Assembly (NCBI GenBank): GCA_910585635.1
Contig: CAJUFE010000011.1
Location: 1 to 64,000, forward strand
Direction: 5' to 3'
Source of the DNA: an uncultured Lachnospiraceae bacterium
GTDB lineage: Bacteria > Bacillota > Clostridia > Lachnospirales > Lachnospiraceae
Length of the DNA: 64,000 nt
Part shown: positions 17,011-25,926 of the stretch, in pieces
How the letters are laid out: each line of letters opens with the position of its first letter
How positions within the stretch are numbered: position 1 is the first letter of the stretch
Notes under the pieces: generated by a model
Told to the model about the DNA's origin: nothing
The model's input: the letters and a program-made list of their open reading frames with translations, nothing else
The model's database searches: none
Made by a program: the position numbers and the translations under genes

Positions 17011-17514
17011 ATGGAGAACAAAACGATCACATTGACCGTCAATGGCAAAAAATACGTGTTCATGACGGGCGATGACTCTGTCGAGGGCGTGATCCCTAAT
17101 TCAGAGGTGCTGGTCAAGACCCTGCGGGAGCGTTTGAACCTGACCGGCGCGAAGGATGCTTGCGAGGAGGGCGCCTGCGGCTGCTGCACGGTCATCATGA
17201 ACGGGGATGCGGTGACCTCCTGCATGATCCTGACCGTAGACTGCGACGGAGCGGAGATCACCACAGTGGAGGGTCTGGCCGATCCTAAGACCGGCGCCTT
17301 GGATCCGCTGCAGCAGGCGTTCATCGACAAGTATGCCTTCCAGTGCGGATATTGCACCCCAGGCATCATCATGTCGGCCCGGGCGCTGCTGGATAAGAAC
17401 CCGCATCCCACGAAGGAGGAGATCGGTGAAGCATTAGCGGGCAACTTCTGCCGCTGTATCAGCCACTACCATGTATTTGAAGCAGTGGAGCAGGTTGCTG
17501 CTGAAGGGAGGTAG
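17011..17514 (+). CDS. Molybdenum hydroxylase 2Fe-2S subunit (XdhC/CoxS type)
   Basis: 167 residues. It carries two [2Fe-2S] clusters. The ferredoxin-like cluster uses 'DACEEGACGCCTV' plus the Cys of 'VTSCMI' (about residues 50-74). The second, in the helical domain, uses 'CGYCTPG' and 'FCRCI'. It passes electrons from the molybdenum centre to FAD. AAAGGAG lies about 8 nt before the ATG. It begins a three-subunit operon (spacing 3 nt, then 13 nt). The N-terminus has an extra loop ('VFMTGDDSVEGVIPNSEV') compared with the usual short start. Confidence 0.93.
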   Translation: MENKTITLTVNGKKYVFMTGDDSVEGVIPNSEVLVKTLRERLNLTGAKDACEEGACGCCTVIMNGDAVTSCMILTVDCDGAEITTVEGLADPKTGALDPLQQAFIDKYAFQCGYCTPGIIMSARALLDKNPHPTKEEIGEALAGNFCRCISHYHVFEAVEQVAAEGR

Positions 17515-17517
17515 CTC

Positions 17518-19824
17518 ATGGAAAAAACGGATATGATCGATAAGAAGGAATATCGTCATATAGGAAAGTATGTTCCCAGGAAGGATGCCCGTGACATCGT
17601 CACCGGCAAGTGCGTGTATCTGGAGGACCACAAGTTTGATAACCTTCTCTATGCGCGGGTGATCGGCAGCCCCTATGCCCACGCCATGATCAAGAAGATC
17701 GACACTAGCAAGGCGGAGGCCCTGCCCGGCGTGGCCGCTGTAGTCACCTATAAGAACCAGCCCGAGTGGTCCAAACGGTTCTTACAGGGTACGCCGCCCA
17801 CAAAGCCCTTGCTATCCCAGCAGGTCCGGATGGTGGGCGACCCGATCGCCCTGGTGGCCGCTGAGACGGAGGATCTCTGCCGGCAGGCGGGACGCCTGAT
17901 CGAGGTGGAGTATGAGCAGCTGGCGGCGGTGTTCGATCCTATGAAGGCCATGGAGCCGGACGCTCCCAGGATCTATCATGAATTTGAGACCAACCGCTGG
18001 CCTAAGGACGACGTGGCCTTCGGCGACGAGCGGATGCTGGCTTCCGTGGAGCGGGGAGATGTGGATAAGGAATTTGCCGAGGCCGACTTTATCGGCGGCG
18101 GCGTCTGCGGCTTTGAGACCAGGACGGTGCCCTTAGCCCCCGAGCCGCCCAGCGTGGTGATCGAGTACGACGAGCGGACCGGGATGTACCATGAGTGGGC
18201 TACATCCCAGGGCTGTCATCAGCCGGCCATGCCGCCGGATGTGGGCCGTATGCCCCACGAGATCGTGATCCAGGTGAAGACCTTTAACGTAGGCGGCTCC
18301 TATGGCAATAAGCAGGAGCTGACCGCACAGACCATGTACGCCTGTATGCTGTGCCGTCTGACCCATCGTCCGGTGAAGTTCGCTTATAATAAAGAAGACC
18401 AGTTCCTCCTGTTCGAGTTCCGCTTAGGCTCCAGGATGGACATCGAGTTCGCCATGAAGGACGGGATCGTCACCGCGGTCCGGGGCGACTGGTATGCGGA
18501 CTGCGGCACGGTGGACGATGCCAGCTATTGTATCACGGCAGTGGGCTTAGGCGAGATGCAGCTGGCCCTGGCGAAATGCCGGGCCTGGGACGTGGACACG
18601 GTGATGGCGATCACCAACCGGGCCTACAGCGGCACGGTCCGGGGCTTCGGCGGCCAGGAGCTGAAATCCGCTATGATGCCTCTGGTGGCGGATGCCATGA
18701 TGAAGGCGGATATCGACCCGATCGAATTTTATAAGAACAACTTCGTCTGTGCCGGCGACCGGTACATGTGGAGAGACTGTATCTGGTACACCTGCCACGA
18801 GGTGGATTACCGCCAGACCATCGACGACGCGGCGGCCTCCTTTGGCTGGAAGGATAAATGGAAAGGCTGGTTAAAGCCCACACGGGTGAACGGCAGCAAG
18901 CGCGTGGGCGTGGGCGCTTCGATCCACGGCAACGGCGACGTGGGCGAGGACAGCTCCGAGGCGATCGTGCAGCTGCGCATGAAGGGCCATGTGGTCATCC
19001 ACTGCTGCGCGGTGGAATCCGGCCAGGGCCAGCGGATGGCGATCGAGAAGATGGTGGCCGAGGTCCTGAACGTGGATGTCAACATGGTCCATGTGACGCC
19101 GCCTTCCGACTGGGATAACCCGGAGGAGTTCGGTCTCTGCGGTTCCCGCGGCACCCTGACCATGGGCACGGCGGTCACACGGGCGGCAGAGGACGCGAAA
19201 CGCCAGCTGTTCGCGTTAGCGGCGGAGAAGCTGTGCATATCTCCGGAGCAGGTCCGCACAGAGGACGGCTTCCTCTTCGCCTACAATAAACCGGAGGATA
19301 AGATCCCCTGGGCAGCGGTGATCCCCTATACCACCGATATCACCGGCAAGGGCAACTGGAAGGCCAGATATAATGCGCCTAACTGCGTGATCAACCTGGC
19401 AGAGGTGGAGGTGGACGTGGATACCGGCGAGACGAGGATGCTGAACATGACCATCGGCACGGATGTGGGCCAGATCATCGATCCCAAGGCCTGCGAGATG
19501 CAGCTGCAGGGCGGCATCGGTTCCGCCGCGATCGATACCGGTCTGTTCGAGGAGCATATCCTGGATGAGTACACCGGCCGCTTTGTGACCGGCAACCTGA
19601 TCGATTATAAGTGGAGGCCCTTCAATGACTTCCCGCCCTTAGATCTTGTGATCAATGAGTCCCAGCCCAATATCTCCAGGTTTAGGGCTGTAGGCGTAGG
19701 CGAGATCTCCGGGGCAGCCGGAGCGGCGGCGATCCAGATGGCTGTCCAGAACGCGATCGGAAAAGAGTACAGGACCTATCCGGCAACGCCGAACAATATC
19801 CTGAAGGCTCTGGGCAAAGGTTGA
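17518..19824 (+). CDS. Molybdopterin-binding subunit of xanthine dehydrogenase-type hydroxylase
   Basis: 768 residues. The aldehyde oxidase/xanthine dehydrogenase a/b hammerhead domain is N-terminal (about 15-125, 'RKDARDIVTGKCVYLED'). The molybdopterin domains follow. The catalytic glutamate is Glu729 in 'AVGVGEISG'. The cofactor loop usually written GGGFGGK reads 'GGSYGNK' (about 258-264), and 'SGTVRGFGGQE' contains the usual Arg-Gly-Phe-Gly loop. The enzyme hydroxylates an N-heterocycle, aldehyde or similar carbon using water; the substrate is not evident. No XdhC-like sulfuration chaperone or molybdopterin synthesis gene is in the window, so maturation is supplied elsewhere. Confidence 0.92.
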   Translation: MEKTDMIDKKEYRHIGKYVPRKDARDIVTGKCVYLEDHKFDNLLYARVIGSPYAHAMIKKIDTSKAEALPGVAAVVTYKNQPEWSKRFLQGTPPTKPLLSQQVRMVGDPIALVAAETEDLCRQAGRLIEVEYEQLAAVFDPMKAMEPDAPRIYHEFETNRWPKDDVAFGDERMLASVERGDVDKEFAEADFIGGGVCGFETRTVPLAPEPPSVVIEYDERTGMYHEWATSQGCHQPAMPPDVGRMPHEIVIQVKTFNVGGSYGNKQELTAQTMYACMLCRLTHRPVKFAYNKEDQFLLFEFRLGSRMDIEFAMKDGIVTAVRGDWYADCGTVDDASYCITAVGLGEMQLALAKCRAWDVDTVMAITNRAYSGTVRGFGGQELKSAMMPLVADAMMKADIDPIEFYKNNFVCAGDRYMWRDCIWYTCHEVDYRQTIDDAAASFGWKDKWKGWLKPTRVNGSKRVGVGASIHGNGDVGEDSSEAIVQLRMKGHVVIHCCAVESGQGQRMAIEKMVAEVLNVDVNMVHVTPPSDWDNPEEFGLCGSRGTLTMGTAVTRAAEDAKRQLFALAAEKLCISPEQVRTEDGFLFAYNKPEDKIPWAAVIPYTTDITGKGNWKARYNAPNCVINLAEVEVDVDTGETRMLNMTIGTDVGQIIDPKACEMQLQGGIGSAAIDTGLFEEHILDEYTGRFVTGNLIDYKWRPFNDFPPLDLVINESQPNISRFRAVGVGEISGAAGAAAIQMAVQNAIGKEYRTYPATPNNILKALGKG

Positions 19825-19837
19825 TGGAGGATCAAAT

Positions 19838-22225
19838 ATGGATAATTTTGAACATATCAATGCGAAGTCCTTTGAGGCAGCCGGAGCGGCTGTGGAGGAC
19901 AATAAGGGATTTTCAAAGGTCGTCATGGCAGGCGGCACGGACCTGATGACGGTCATGCGCACCCGCATCTTAAAGCAGGTCCCGGACAAGGTGGTCAACC
20001 TAAAGACGATCCCGGACGGCGCCTATATCCGGGAGGAAGGCAGCCAGATCGCCATCGGCGCGATCACCAAGCTGAAGGACGTGGAGGCGTCAAAGGAGCT
20101 GGACGGCTCCTTGCGGGCGCTCAATGAGGCGGCTCATACAGTGGCTACGCCCCTGATCCGCAACATCGGCACCATCGGCGGGAACATCTGCCAGGATGTG
20201 CGCTGCTGGTATTACCGTTATCCGGAGGATGGCGGCGGGATCTTAGATTGTGCCAGGAAGGGCGGCAAGGAATGCTATGCCATCCGCGGCGACAACCGCT
20301 ATCACTCGATCTTCGGCGGTATGAAGACGAAGACCACCGGCTGTTCCTCTGCCTGTCCCGTGGGGACGGATATCGGCAGCTATATGGAGTTTTTGCGCAA
20401 CGACGACATGCAGGGCGCCTGCGATGTGCTGATCGGCTATAACCCCTTGGGCGCCATCACCGGCCGGATCTGCGCCCATCCCTGCCAGGATCATTGTAAC
20501 CGTGGGAACCTGGCGGCTACGGAAGCGCCGGGTGAAGGCGACGACTGCGTGGCGATCCACACAGTGGAGCGCTGCATGGGCGACTACATGTTCGCCCATC
20601 CGGAGCGGTACTACGGGGCTCCCAAGGAGGAGACCGGCAAAAAAGTGGTCCTGGTGGGCTCCGGCCCCGCAGGCCTGACCGCGGCCTATTATCTGCGCAA
20701 GGCCGGCCATGACGTGACGATCCTGGATTCCCAGGAGAAGCCAGGCGGCATGCTCCGCTACGCGATCCCCAACTACAGGCTGCCTTTAAGCTATGTGGAC
20801 CGGATCGAAGAGCTGTATAAAGGCATGGGCATCAAGTTCCAGTGCGGCGTGACCGTAGGAAAGGATATGGAAGCGGCTGAGCTGGAAGAGAAGTATGACA
20901 AGGTATTTTACGCTACCGGCGCATGGAGCCGTCCGGTGCTGGGATTTGACGGAGAAGAGTTCACCGAGTTTGGCTTATCCTTCTTAGTGGAGGTCAACCA
21001 GTGGATGCAGAAGAAGGAGCGCAAGCATGTGCTGGTCATCGGCGGCGGTAACGTGGCCATGGACGTGGCGGTCACCGCTAAACGTCTGGGCGCGGAGAGT
21101 GTGACCTTAGCCTGTCTGGAGTCCAGAGAAGAGATGCCCTCCAGCGAGGAAGAGATCAAGAGGGCCCTGGAGGAAGGGATCCAGATCATGAACAGCTACG
21201 GCGTGTCCAAGGCCTTATATGCGGACGGCAAGGTGACCGGCATGGAGCTGAAGCGCTGTGTATCGGTCTACGACGAGGATCACCGGTTCGTCCCGGCATA
21301 TGACGACAGCGAGCTGCTCACGATCGACGCGGATTCCGTGCTGATGGCGGCCGGACAGAAGGTGGATTTATCCTTCTTAAAGGAAGAGTATGATCTGGCC
21401 GTGGAGAAGGGCCGCATCAAGGCGGATGAGGTGACCCAGAGGACCAGCCACAAGGATGTATACGCAGGCGGCGACGCGGTGTCCGGCCCCTCTACCGTAG
21501 CCCTGGCGATCCGCCATGGCCGGGAGGCTGCCAAGGATATCAACAACAGTTATAAGATCGCATGTCCGGCATACTACCAGAAGAAGGGCTTTACCACCTT
21601 TGCGCCGGAATGTCTGGATCTAAAGGAGTCCGTGAAGGATATCGAGACGCCTGTGGCAGAGCGCAGGATCGACCGGGAGGATTCGGAGACGGTGTCCCAG
21701 GAGGCGGTGTTTGCCGAGGCAAAGCGCTGCATGAACTGCTCCTGCTACTCGGTGAACGCGTCGGATCTCTCCCCGATCCTGGTGATGAACGAGGCCCAGA
21801 TCGTCACCACTAAGAAGACGATCGCCGCCGCAGACTTCTTTACCACCGAGCTGGATGTGAAGGATATGCTGGAGCCCGGCGAGCTGGTGAAGGAGATCCG
21901 GGTCAATAAGATGGAAGGCTATACCACCCATTATGAGAAGCTGCGGATCCGCCCGGCGATCGACTTCGCCATCATCAGCCTGACCACAGCGGTGAAGAAG
22001 GACGGCGATAAGGTGGAGGATATCCGCATGGTGCTGGGCGGTGTGGCGCCTGTGCCGATCCGTCTGTATAAGGTGGAGGAGTACCTCAAGGGGAAGGCCA
22101 TGACAGGGGACGTGATCGAGACCGCTGTGGAGATGGCCCTGGAGGGAAGCTTCGTGCTGCAAAAGAACGCGGCTAAGATCACCCAGACCAAGACCTATGT
22201 GAGACGGTTCCTGGAAAGCATCTGA
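19838..22225 (+). CDS. FAD subunit of molybdenum hydroxylase with inserted GltD-like NAD(P)H oxidoreductase
   Basis: 795 residues. Residues 1-161 are the first part of the CoxM/XdhB FAD domain ('VVMAGGTDLMTVMRTRI', 'RNIGTIGGNICQDVRCWYYR'). Residues about 162-632 are a complete GltD-like unit: an Fe-S entry ('CSSACPVGTDI', 'RICAHPCQDHCNRG'), an FAD site ('VVLVGSGPAGLTAAYYLRKA'), an NAD(P) site ('VLVIGGGNVAMDVAVTAKRL') and 'VYAGGDAVSGPSTVALAIRH'. From about 636 ('CYSVNASDLSPIL') the CoxM domain resumes and ends with its C-terminal FAD domain. Thus an NAD(P)H or second electron path is built into the flavin subunit. The frame is intact throughout. Confidence 0.93.
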   Translation: MDNFEHINAKSFEAAGAAVEDNKGFSKVVMAGGTDLMTVMRTRILKQVPDKVVNLKTIPDGAYIREEGSQIAIGAITKLKDVEASKELDGSLRALNEAAHTVATPLIRNIGTIGGNICQDVRCWYYRYPEDGGGILDCARKGGKECYAIRGDNRYHSIFGGMKTKTTGCSSACPVGTDIGSYMEFLRNDDMQGACDVLIGYNPLGAITGRICAHPCQDHCNRGNLAATEAPGEGDDCVAIHTVERCMGDYMFAHPERYYGAPKEETGKKVVLVGSGPAGLTAAYYLRKAGHDVTILDSQEKPGGMLRYAIPNYRLPLSYVDRIEELYKGMGIKFQCGVTVGKDMEAAELEEKYDKVFYATGAWSRPVLGFDGEEFTEFGLSFLVEVNQWMQKKERKHVLVIGGGNVAMDVAVTAKRLGAESVTLACLESREEMPSSEEEIKRALEEGIQIMNSYGVSKALYADGKVTGMELKRCVSVYDEDHRFVPAYDDSELLTIDADSVLMAAGQKVDLSFLKEEYDLAVEKGRIKADEVTQRTSHKDVYAGGDAVSGPSTVALAIRHGREAAKDINNSYKIACPAYYQKKGFTTFAPECLDLKESVKDIETPVAERRIDREDSETVSQEAVFAEAKRCMNCSCYSVNASDLSPILVMNEAQIVTTKKTIAAADFFTTELDVKDMLEPGELVKEIRVNKMEGYTTHYEKLRIRPAIDFAIISLTTAVKKDGDKVEDIRMVLGGVAPVPIRLYKVEEYLKGKAMTGDVIETAVEMALEGSFVLQKNAAKITQTKTYVRRFLESI

Positions 22226-22248
22226 CGGTAACTCCCTGTAAAATGCGC

Positions 22249-22303
22249 TCCGCCGGTACGTTCTGCGTGGTGGGCGCGCCTGCTGTCAGATGCATGGAGG
22301 TTT
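22249..22303 (+). repeat. Recurrent intergenic motif, copy A
   Basis: The stretch reads TCCGCCGG, then GCGCGCCTGCTG and TGCATGGAGGTTT. It aligns over most of its length with 10244-10296. It lies about 70 nt before the MFS transporter start. Confidence 0.5.
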
Positions 22304-22372
22304 GGAGAGCAGAGGAGAGGGTGGAGAGATGACCCTCTGCGATGCTCTCCACACTTATAAAGGAGGGGTTTC

Positions 22373-23587
22373 ATGAAACAGATAAGCAAAAGCTACCAAT
22401 GGACTGTGCTGATGATCCTCTGTGTCGGTACAGCTATTTTATACTACTCGAATATGATCTTTGCTGTCCGTGCCGTGGATACATTAGAGAAATTCCAGAT
22501 CAGCGAGGGACAGCTGGCGGCGATCTCCACCATCGGAGGCCTGCCGGGCGCTTTCTTAAGCATCGTGGTAGGGCGTGTGCTGGACCAGAAGGGGGTCAAG
22601 CGGTTCGTGTCCCTGGGATTGATCTTGACGGCGGCCTGTATGGTCTATCGGATCTTTGCAAAAAGCTATATGGAGCTTTTGATCGCCACGGTCCTGATCG
22701 GCGTGTTCCTCCTGCCGATCATCATCGTGGGGCCCAAGATGGTGGGCGGTGTCTTCCTCCCGGAGCAGATGCCCCTGGCCATGGGGGTGTACGGCTCCGC
22801 AGGAGGCTTGGGGACCACCCTGGCCTTTGCCACCGGTAATGCCTACCCCAGCCTGGAGACGGCATTTACAGGTGTGGCCGCGCTGGGGATCGTCCTCTTG
22901 GCCGCATGGCTCCTGGTGGTAAAAGAGCCGGCTGGCGAAAAAGGACCGGACCCGGGCGCGATGCCCCAGGGGGAGATGGGAAGGGTCCTAAAGAGCCCCA
23001 ACATGTGGAAGGTCATGTTCTGCTCCGGCTTTGCGGTGGGGGCCTCCCTGCTGATCAACACCTACCTGACCCAGGCCTTTATCCTGGAAAAGGGCGTGGC
23101 CCCGGCTGTGGCCTCGGCCATCGGCACCACCTTGAACTGCTGCCTGATCATCGGCGGCATTTTGGCTGGCGCGGTCATCGGAAAGCTGGGGAAGATCAAC
23201 CTGCCCTACGCCTTCATCTGTATCGTAGGCGCATTGTTCTACTTAGCCTCCTACCTGCTGCCCTATAGCCCGCTGACCTTTGTGCTGGTGGCCCTGGGCG
23301 GGCTGATCTGCTCCGGTTCCGTGGGAGTCAGCTTTACCAGGATCCCGCTCCTGCCCATGACCGGCGACTTCGGCCCGGACAGCATCGGCACGGCTACCGG
23401 TATGAACCAGACCGCGCTGGGGATCATGTCCTTTGCGCTGCCCACCGTGATCGCCTCCATCGCTGGCAATAACTATATGATGGTGTTCGTCATCGCCGTG
23501 ATCTTCCTGGTGCTCTGCGGCATTGTGGGGTTGACCATCCCAGAGCTGGGCGAGAAAGGGAAGCTGGCACAGGGACAGAAGAGATAG
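22373..23587 (+). CDS. Major facilitator superfamily transporter
   Basis: 404 residues with about 12 hydrophobic segments. The first helix contains 'TVLMILCVGTAILYYSNM', and the loop after helix 2 shows 'GRVLDQKGVKRF', the MFS motif A equivalent (G-x-x-x-D-x-x-G-x-K/R). The protein resembles the CynX/NarK or oxalate-formate antiporter branch, but the substrate is not readable. AAAGGAGG lies about 6 nt before the ATG. It lies 147 nt after the molybdenum hydroxylase operon on the same strand and is followed by a terminator, so it likely imports or exports the substrate or product of that enzyme (inference). Confidence 0.88.
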   Translation: MKQISKSYQWTVLMILCVGTAILYYSNMIFAVRAVDTLEKFQISEGQLAAISTIGGLPGAFLSIVVGRVLDQKGVKRFVSLGLILTAACMVYRIFAKSYMELLIATVLIGVFLLPIIIVGPKMVGGVFLPEQMPLAMGVYGSAGGLGTTLAFATGNAYPSLETAFTGVAALGIVLLAAWLLVVKEPAGEKGPDPGAMPQGEMGRVLKSPNMWKVMFCSGFAVGASLLINTYLTQAFILEKGVAPAVASAIGTTLNCCLIIGGILAGAVIGKLGKINLPYAFICIVGALFYLASYLLPYSPLTFVLVALGGLICSGSVGVSFTRIPLLPMTGDFGPDSIGTATGMNQTALGIMSFALPTVIASIAGNNYMMVFVIAVIFLVLCGIVGLTIPELGEKGKLAQGQKR

Positions 23588-23874
23588 GGAGGAGAGATGG
23601 GAAGGAGAGAAGAGGGAAAGAGATAAGATCGCGAAGGGGAAGCTGCGTTCGAGGTTTGGACGCAGCTTTTTTGGGTCAGTGGCTTTTACAGGTCGGCCAT
23701 GTACGGGTTTTGATCGACAAAGTGTCCTTTGTTTGTTATGATGGTCAGTAGGATAAGGCTGGTAGGAGCTTTGTAGGGCAAGAAGGATACAGGTAACTGT
23801 AGGAAATGGAGAAAAATAAATTTTTATAGACAGATACGTCATTTTATAGTAAGGGAAACAGATGGGGGAGCAGG
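23588..23874. other. Intergenic region with terminator; nothing else seen
   Basis: The region holds the terminator at 23640-23672 and then about 200 nt of A+T-rich sequence before the aminotransferase gene. No gene and no convincing promoter pair were found. Confidence 0.5.
23640..23672 (+). terminator. Rho-independent terminator after MFS gene
   Basis: AAGCTGCGT (23640-23648) pairs with ACGCAGCTT (23660-23668), followed by TTTT. It ends the hydroxylase/transporter transcript. Confidence 0.93.
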
Positions 23875-24999
23875 ATGGAGTTTTATCATGGCGGGGATAT
23901 CTACAGCCAGGAGATCTTATGGGACCGTTCGGTCAATATCAACCCGCTGAGAGCGCCGGAGGGAGTGCGGGAGGCGGTCCGGCGGTCGGCCGCGGTCTGT
24001 GAGCGATACCCGGACGGCCGTTGCCGGGGGTTGACAAGGAAGCTGGCCAGGCGGCATGGGGTCCCGGAGGAGGCGGTGCTGTGCGGGAACGGGGCGGCAG
24101 ATCTGCTTTTTCAGATGGTCTTTGGCGAGCGTCCACGGCAGGGCTGGCTCCTGGCTCCCACCTTTTCCGGTTATGAACAGGCGCTGGCCGGCGGGGGAGC
24201 GGGGATCTCCTATCTGACGCTCCGGAAGGAGGCGCATTTCCGACCGGATGTACAGCAGCTGATCGGGCAGTTGGCTGTAGATCTGCAGGACAGTTGCCCA
24301 CTGCGACAGCCTGTTGTGCCAGGGGATGGCGGTCTGGGGCCTGGCTATCTTTTTCTATGTAACCCCAACAATCCTACGGGTCTGGCTTTAGAGCGAGGGG
24401 AGCTGGAGGCACTGGCGGCTTTTGCGGAGGGAGCGAAGATCCGGCTGGTGGTGGATGAGTGTTTCCTGGACTTTTTAGAAGAGCCGGAGCGCTATACCAT
24501 GGTCCCGGCGCTGGAGCGTTACCCCCATATGGTGGTCCTGAAGGCCTTCACCAAGATCTACGGGATGGCGGGGCTCCGCCTGGGGTATTGTCTGACCATG
24601 GACAGGGGACTGATCCAGGCTATGGAGAGGGTCCGCCAGCCCTGGCCGGTGTCGCTGACGGCGCAGATGGCGGGGGAGGCGGCGTTGGAGGAAGGGGCGT
24701 ATCTGATCAAGACCAGGCAGGTGGTCCGGCAGGGGAGGGAGCAGCTGTCCCAGGGGTTAAAGGCTCTGGGCTTCTGGGTCTGCCCTTCCCAGGCCAACTA
24801 CCTGCTGTTTCAAGATCTGCGGCCGGGAGCGGAGGATGGCCGTCTGGGGCGGGCCTTACTGGAGCAGAAGCTCCTGCTGCGTTCCTGCCGGGATTATCAC
24901 GGGCTGGACGGCAGCTATTACCGGACCTGTGTGGGGCTTAAGGAGGAGAACGACCACCTGCTGGCGATGCTGGGGAGACTGTACCGCCCTCTGAGCTGA
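23875..24999 (+). CDS. Class I/II PLP aminotransferase, HisC/CobD-like
   Basis: 374 residues. The fold-type I features are clear: 'LCGNGAADLLFQM' (phosphate loop region), 'LFLCNPNNPTGLALERGEL', 'RLVVDECFLDFLEEPE' (Asp pairing with the pyridine N), and the PLP-binding lysine in 'KAFTKIYGMAGLRLGY' (about residues 222-237), followed by the Arg for carboxylate. It is closest by pattern to threonine-phosphate decarboxylase CobD and histidinol-phosphate aminotransferase. No cobalamin or histidine genes are adjacent, so the substrate is undecided. It is monocistronic, convergent with the CYTH gene. Confidence 0.85.
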   Translation: MEFYHGGDIYSQEILWDRSVNINPLRAPEGVREAVRRSAAVCERYPDGRCRGLTRKLARRHGVPEEAVLCGNGAADLLFQMVFGERPRQGWLLAPTFSGYEQALAGGGAGISYLTLRKEAHFRPDVQQLIGQLAVDLQDSCPLRQPVVPGDGGLGPGYLFLCNPNNPTGLALERGELEALAAFAEGAKIRLVVDECFLDFLEEPERYTMVPALERYPHMVVLKAFTKIYGMAGLRLGYCLTMDRGLIQAMERVRQPWPVSLTAQMAGEAALEEGAYLIKTRQVVRQGREQLSQGLKALGFWVCPSQANYLLFQDLRPGAEDGRLGRALLEQKLLLRSCRDYHGLDGSYYRTCVGLKEENDHLLAMLGRLYRPLS

Positions 25000-25113
25000 C
25001 GCTAGGCAGGTGGATCGGCTGCTGGGCTGACACTGTACAGATAGGCTGTCCGCAGATGGACACAAAGACAGATGGATATGCCTTGTGCGATCTTTCTATA
25101 ATGGTCAGTCAGA

Positions 25114-25701
25114 TCATGGACAGTCTCCGCATCCGTTTTTAGGGATCGGCTGCAGGGCTGTGCTCAGGCGGCTGTTCTGGTATCCTCCGCTGAAGGTCAC
25201 ATCCCGGCCGAACCAGGCCGGGGGCGTGAAGTGTTCGGCGGCTTCCACCGTTGGGAATTCCACCTCGGCCAGCACCAGCCCCGCATACGTCCCTTCAAAA
25301 ACATCCAGCTCGATCACAAGGGGATCTGCTGGCGGGCAAGCACTCTGTGGGGGCTGCCCCTTCTCCTGGTCTGTCTGGGCAGTATCCTGGACAGCTGTCT
25401 GCCACGGGCTTGTCCCCTCCGGATATTGGCTGTCTAAGGGGATCTTGTAGCGGCGCTTTGTGAGCACGATCCCGTCGGCTTTTTGGATCAGGTGGGCATA
25501 GGCCTCCTGGGTCAGCGGCAGGTTATATTCCTCCCGGGCCAGGAGGCCTTTGCCTTTATAGGTCAGGTAGTAAGTCTCATCCTCCTTCCGCACCCGGACC
25601 ACAGGGGAGGTGTTCAGATAGCCCTGTTCGATGTGGCTGGATGGGTAGGCGGTATAGTCTGTGGGCAGCTGAGCCACCAGATATTTGCGTTCGATCTCCA
25701 T
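25114..25701 (-). CDS. CYTH-domain protein (triphosphate tunnel metalloenzyme)
   Basis: 195 residues from 'MEIERKYLV', the ExExK motif that opens the CYTH/TTM family. The charged tunnel strands follow: 'IEQGYLNTSPVVRVRKEDETYYLTYK' type blocks, here 'VVRVRKED' and 'YYLTYKGKG', then 'LTKRRYKIP', 'VIELDVFEG' and 'LVLAEVEFP'. Such enzymes hydrolyse inorganic triphosphate or, in the CyaB branch, make cAMP; triphosphatase is more likely for a bacterial stand-alone protein. The frame is open far upstream to 26316, but the ATG at 25701 begins exactly at the family motif and has AAGGAGT before it. A Gln/Pro-rich loop (about 125-150) is an insertion. Confidence 0.88.
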   Translation of the reverse strand: MEIERKYLVAQLPTDYTAYPSSHIEQGYLNTSPVVRVRKEDETYYLTYKGKGLLAREEYNLPLTQEAYAHLIQKADGIVLTKRRYKIPLDSQYPEGTSPWQTAVQDTAQTDQEKGQPPQSACPPADPLVIELDVFEGTYAGLVLAEVEFPTVEAAEHFTPPAWFGRDVTFSGGYQNSRLSTALQPIPKNGCGDCP

Positions 25702-25926
25702 GTCCGTAAGACTCCTTTCTTGAGGGAGGTCCCCTTTTGCTATAAGGCCATATCCAAAATGGTATATACGGATTATAAGCGGATGCGGCGGTCTAGTCAA
25801 GTATGGGGGGCAGCCGCTTTTGCGACAGTGCCGCCGTGGACTTGCTATCCCCTGGTTTTGATGGTAAGATGAGATGGTGGAGGCGTGTTCCACAGCTTGG
25901 AGGAGGCTACGACAGGAGAGAGGGCT

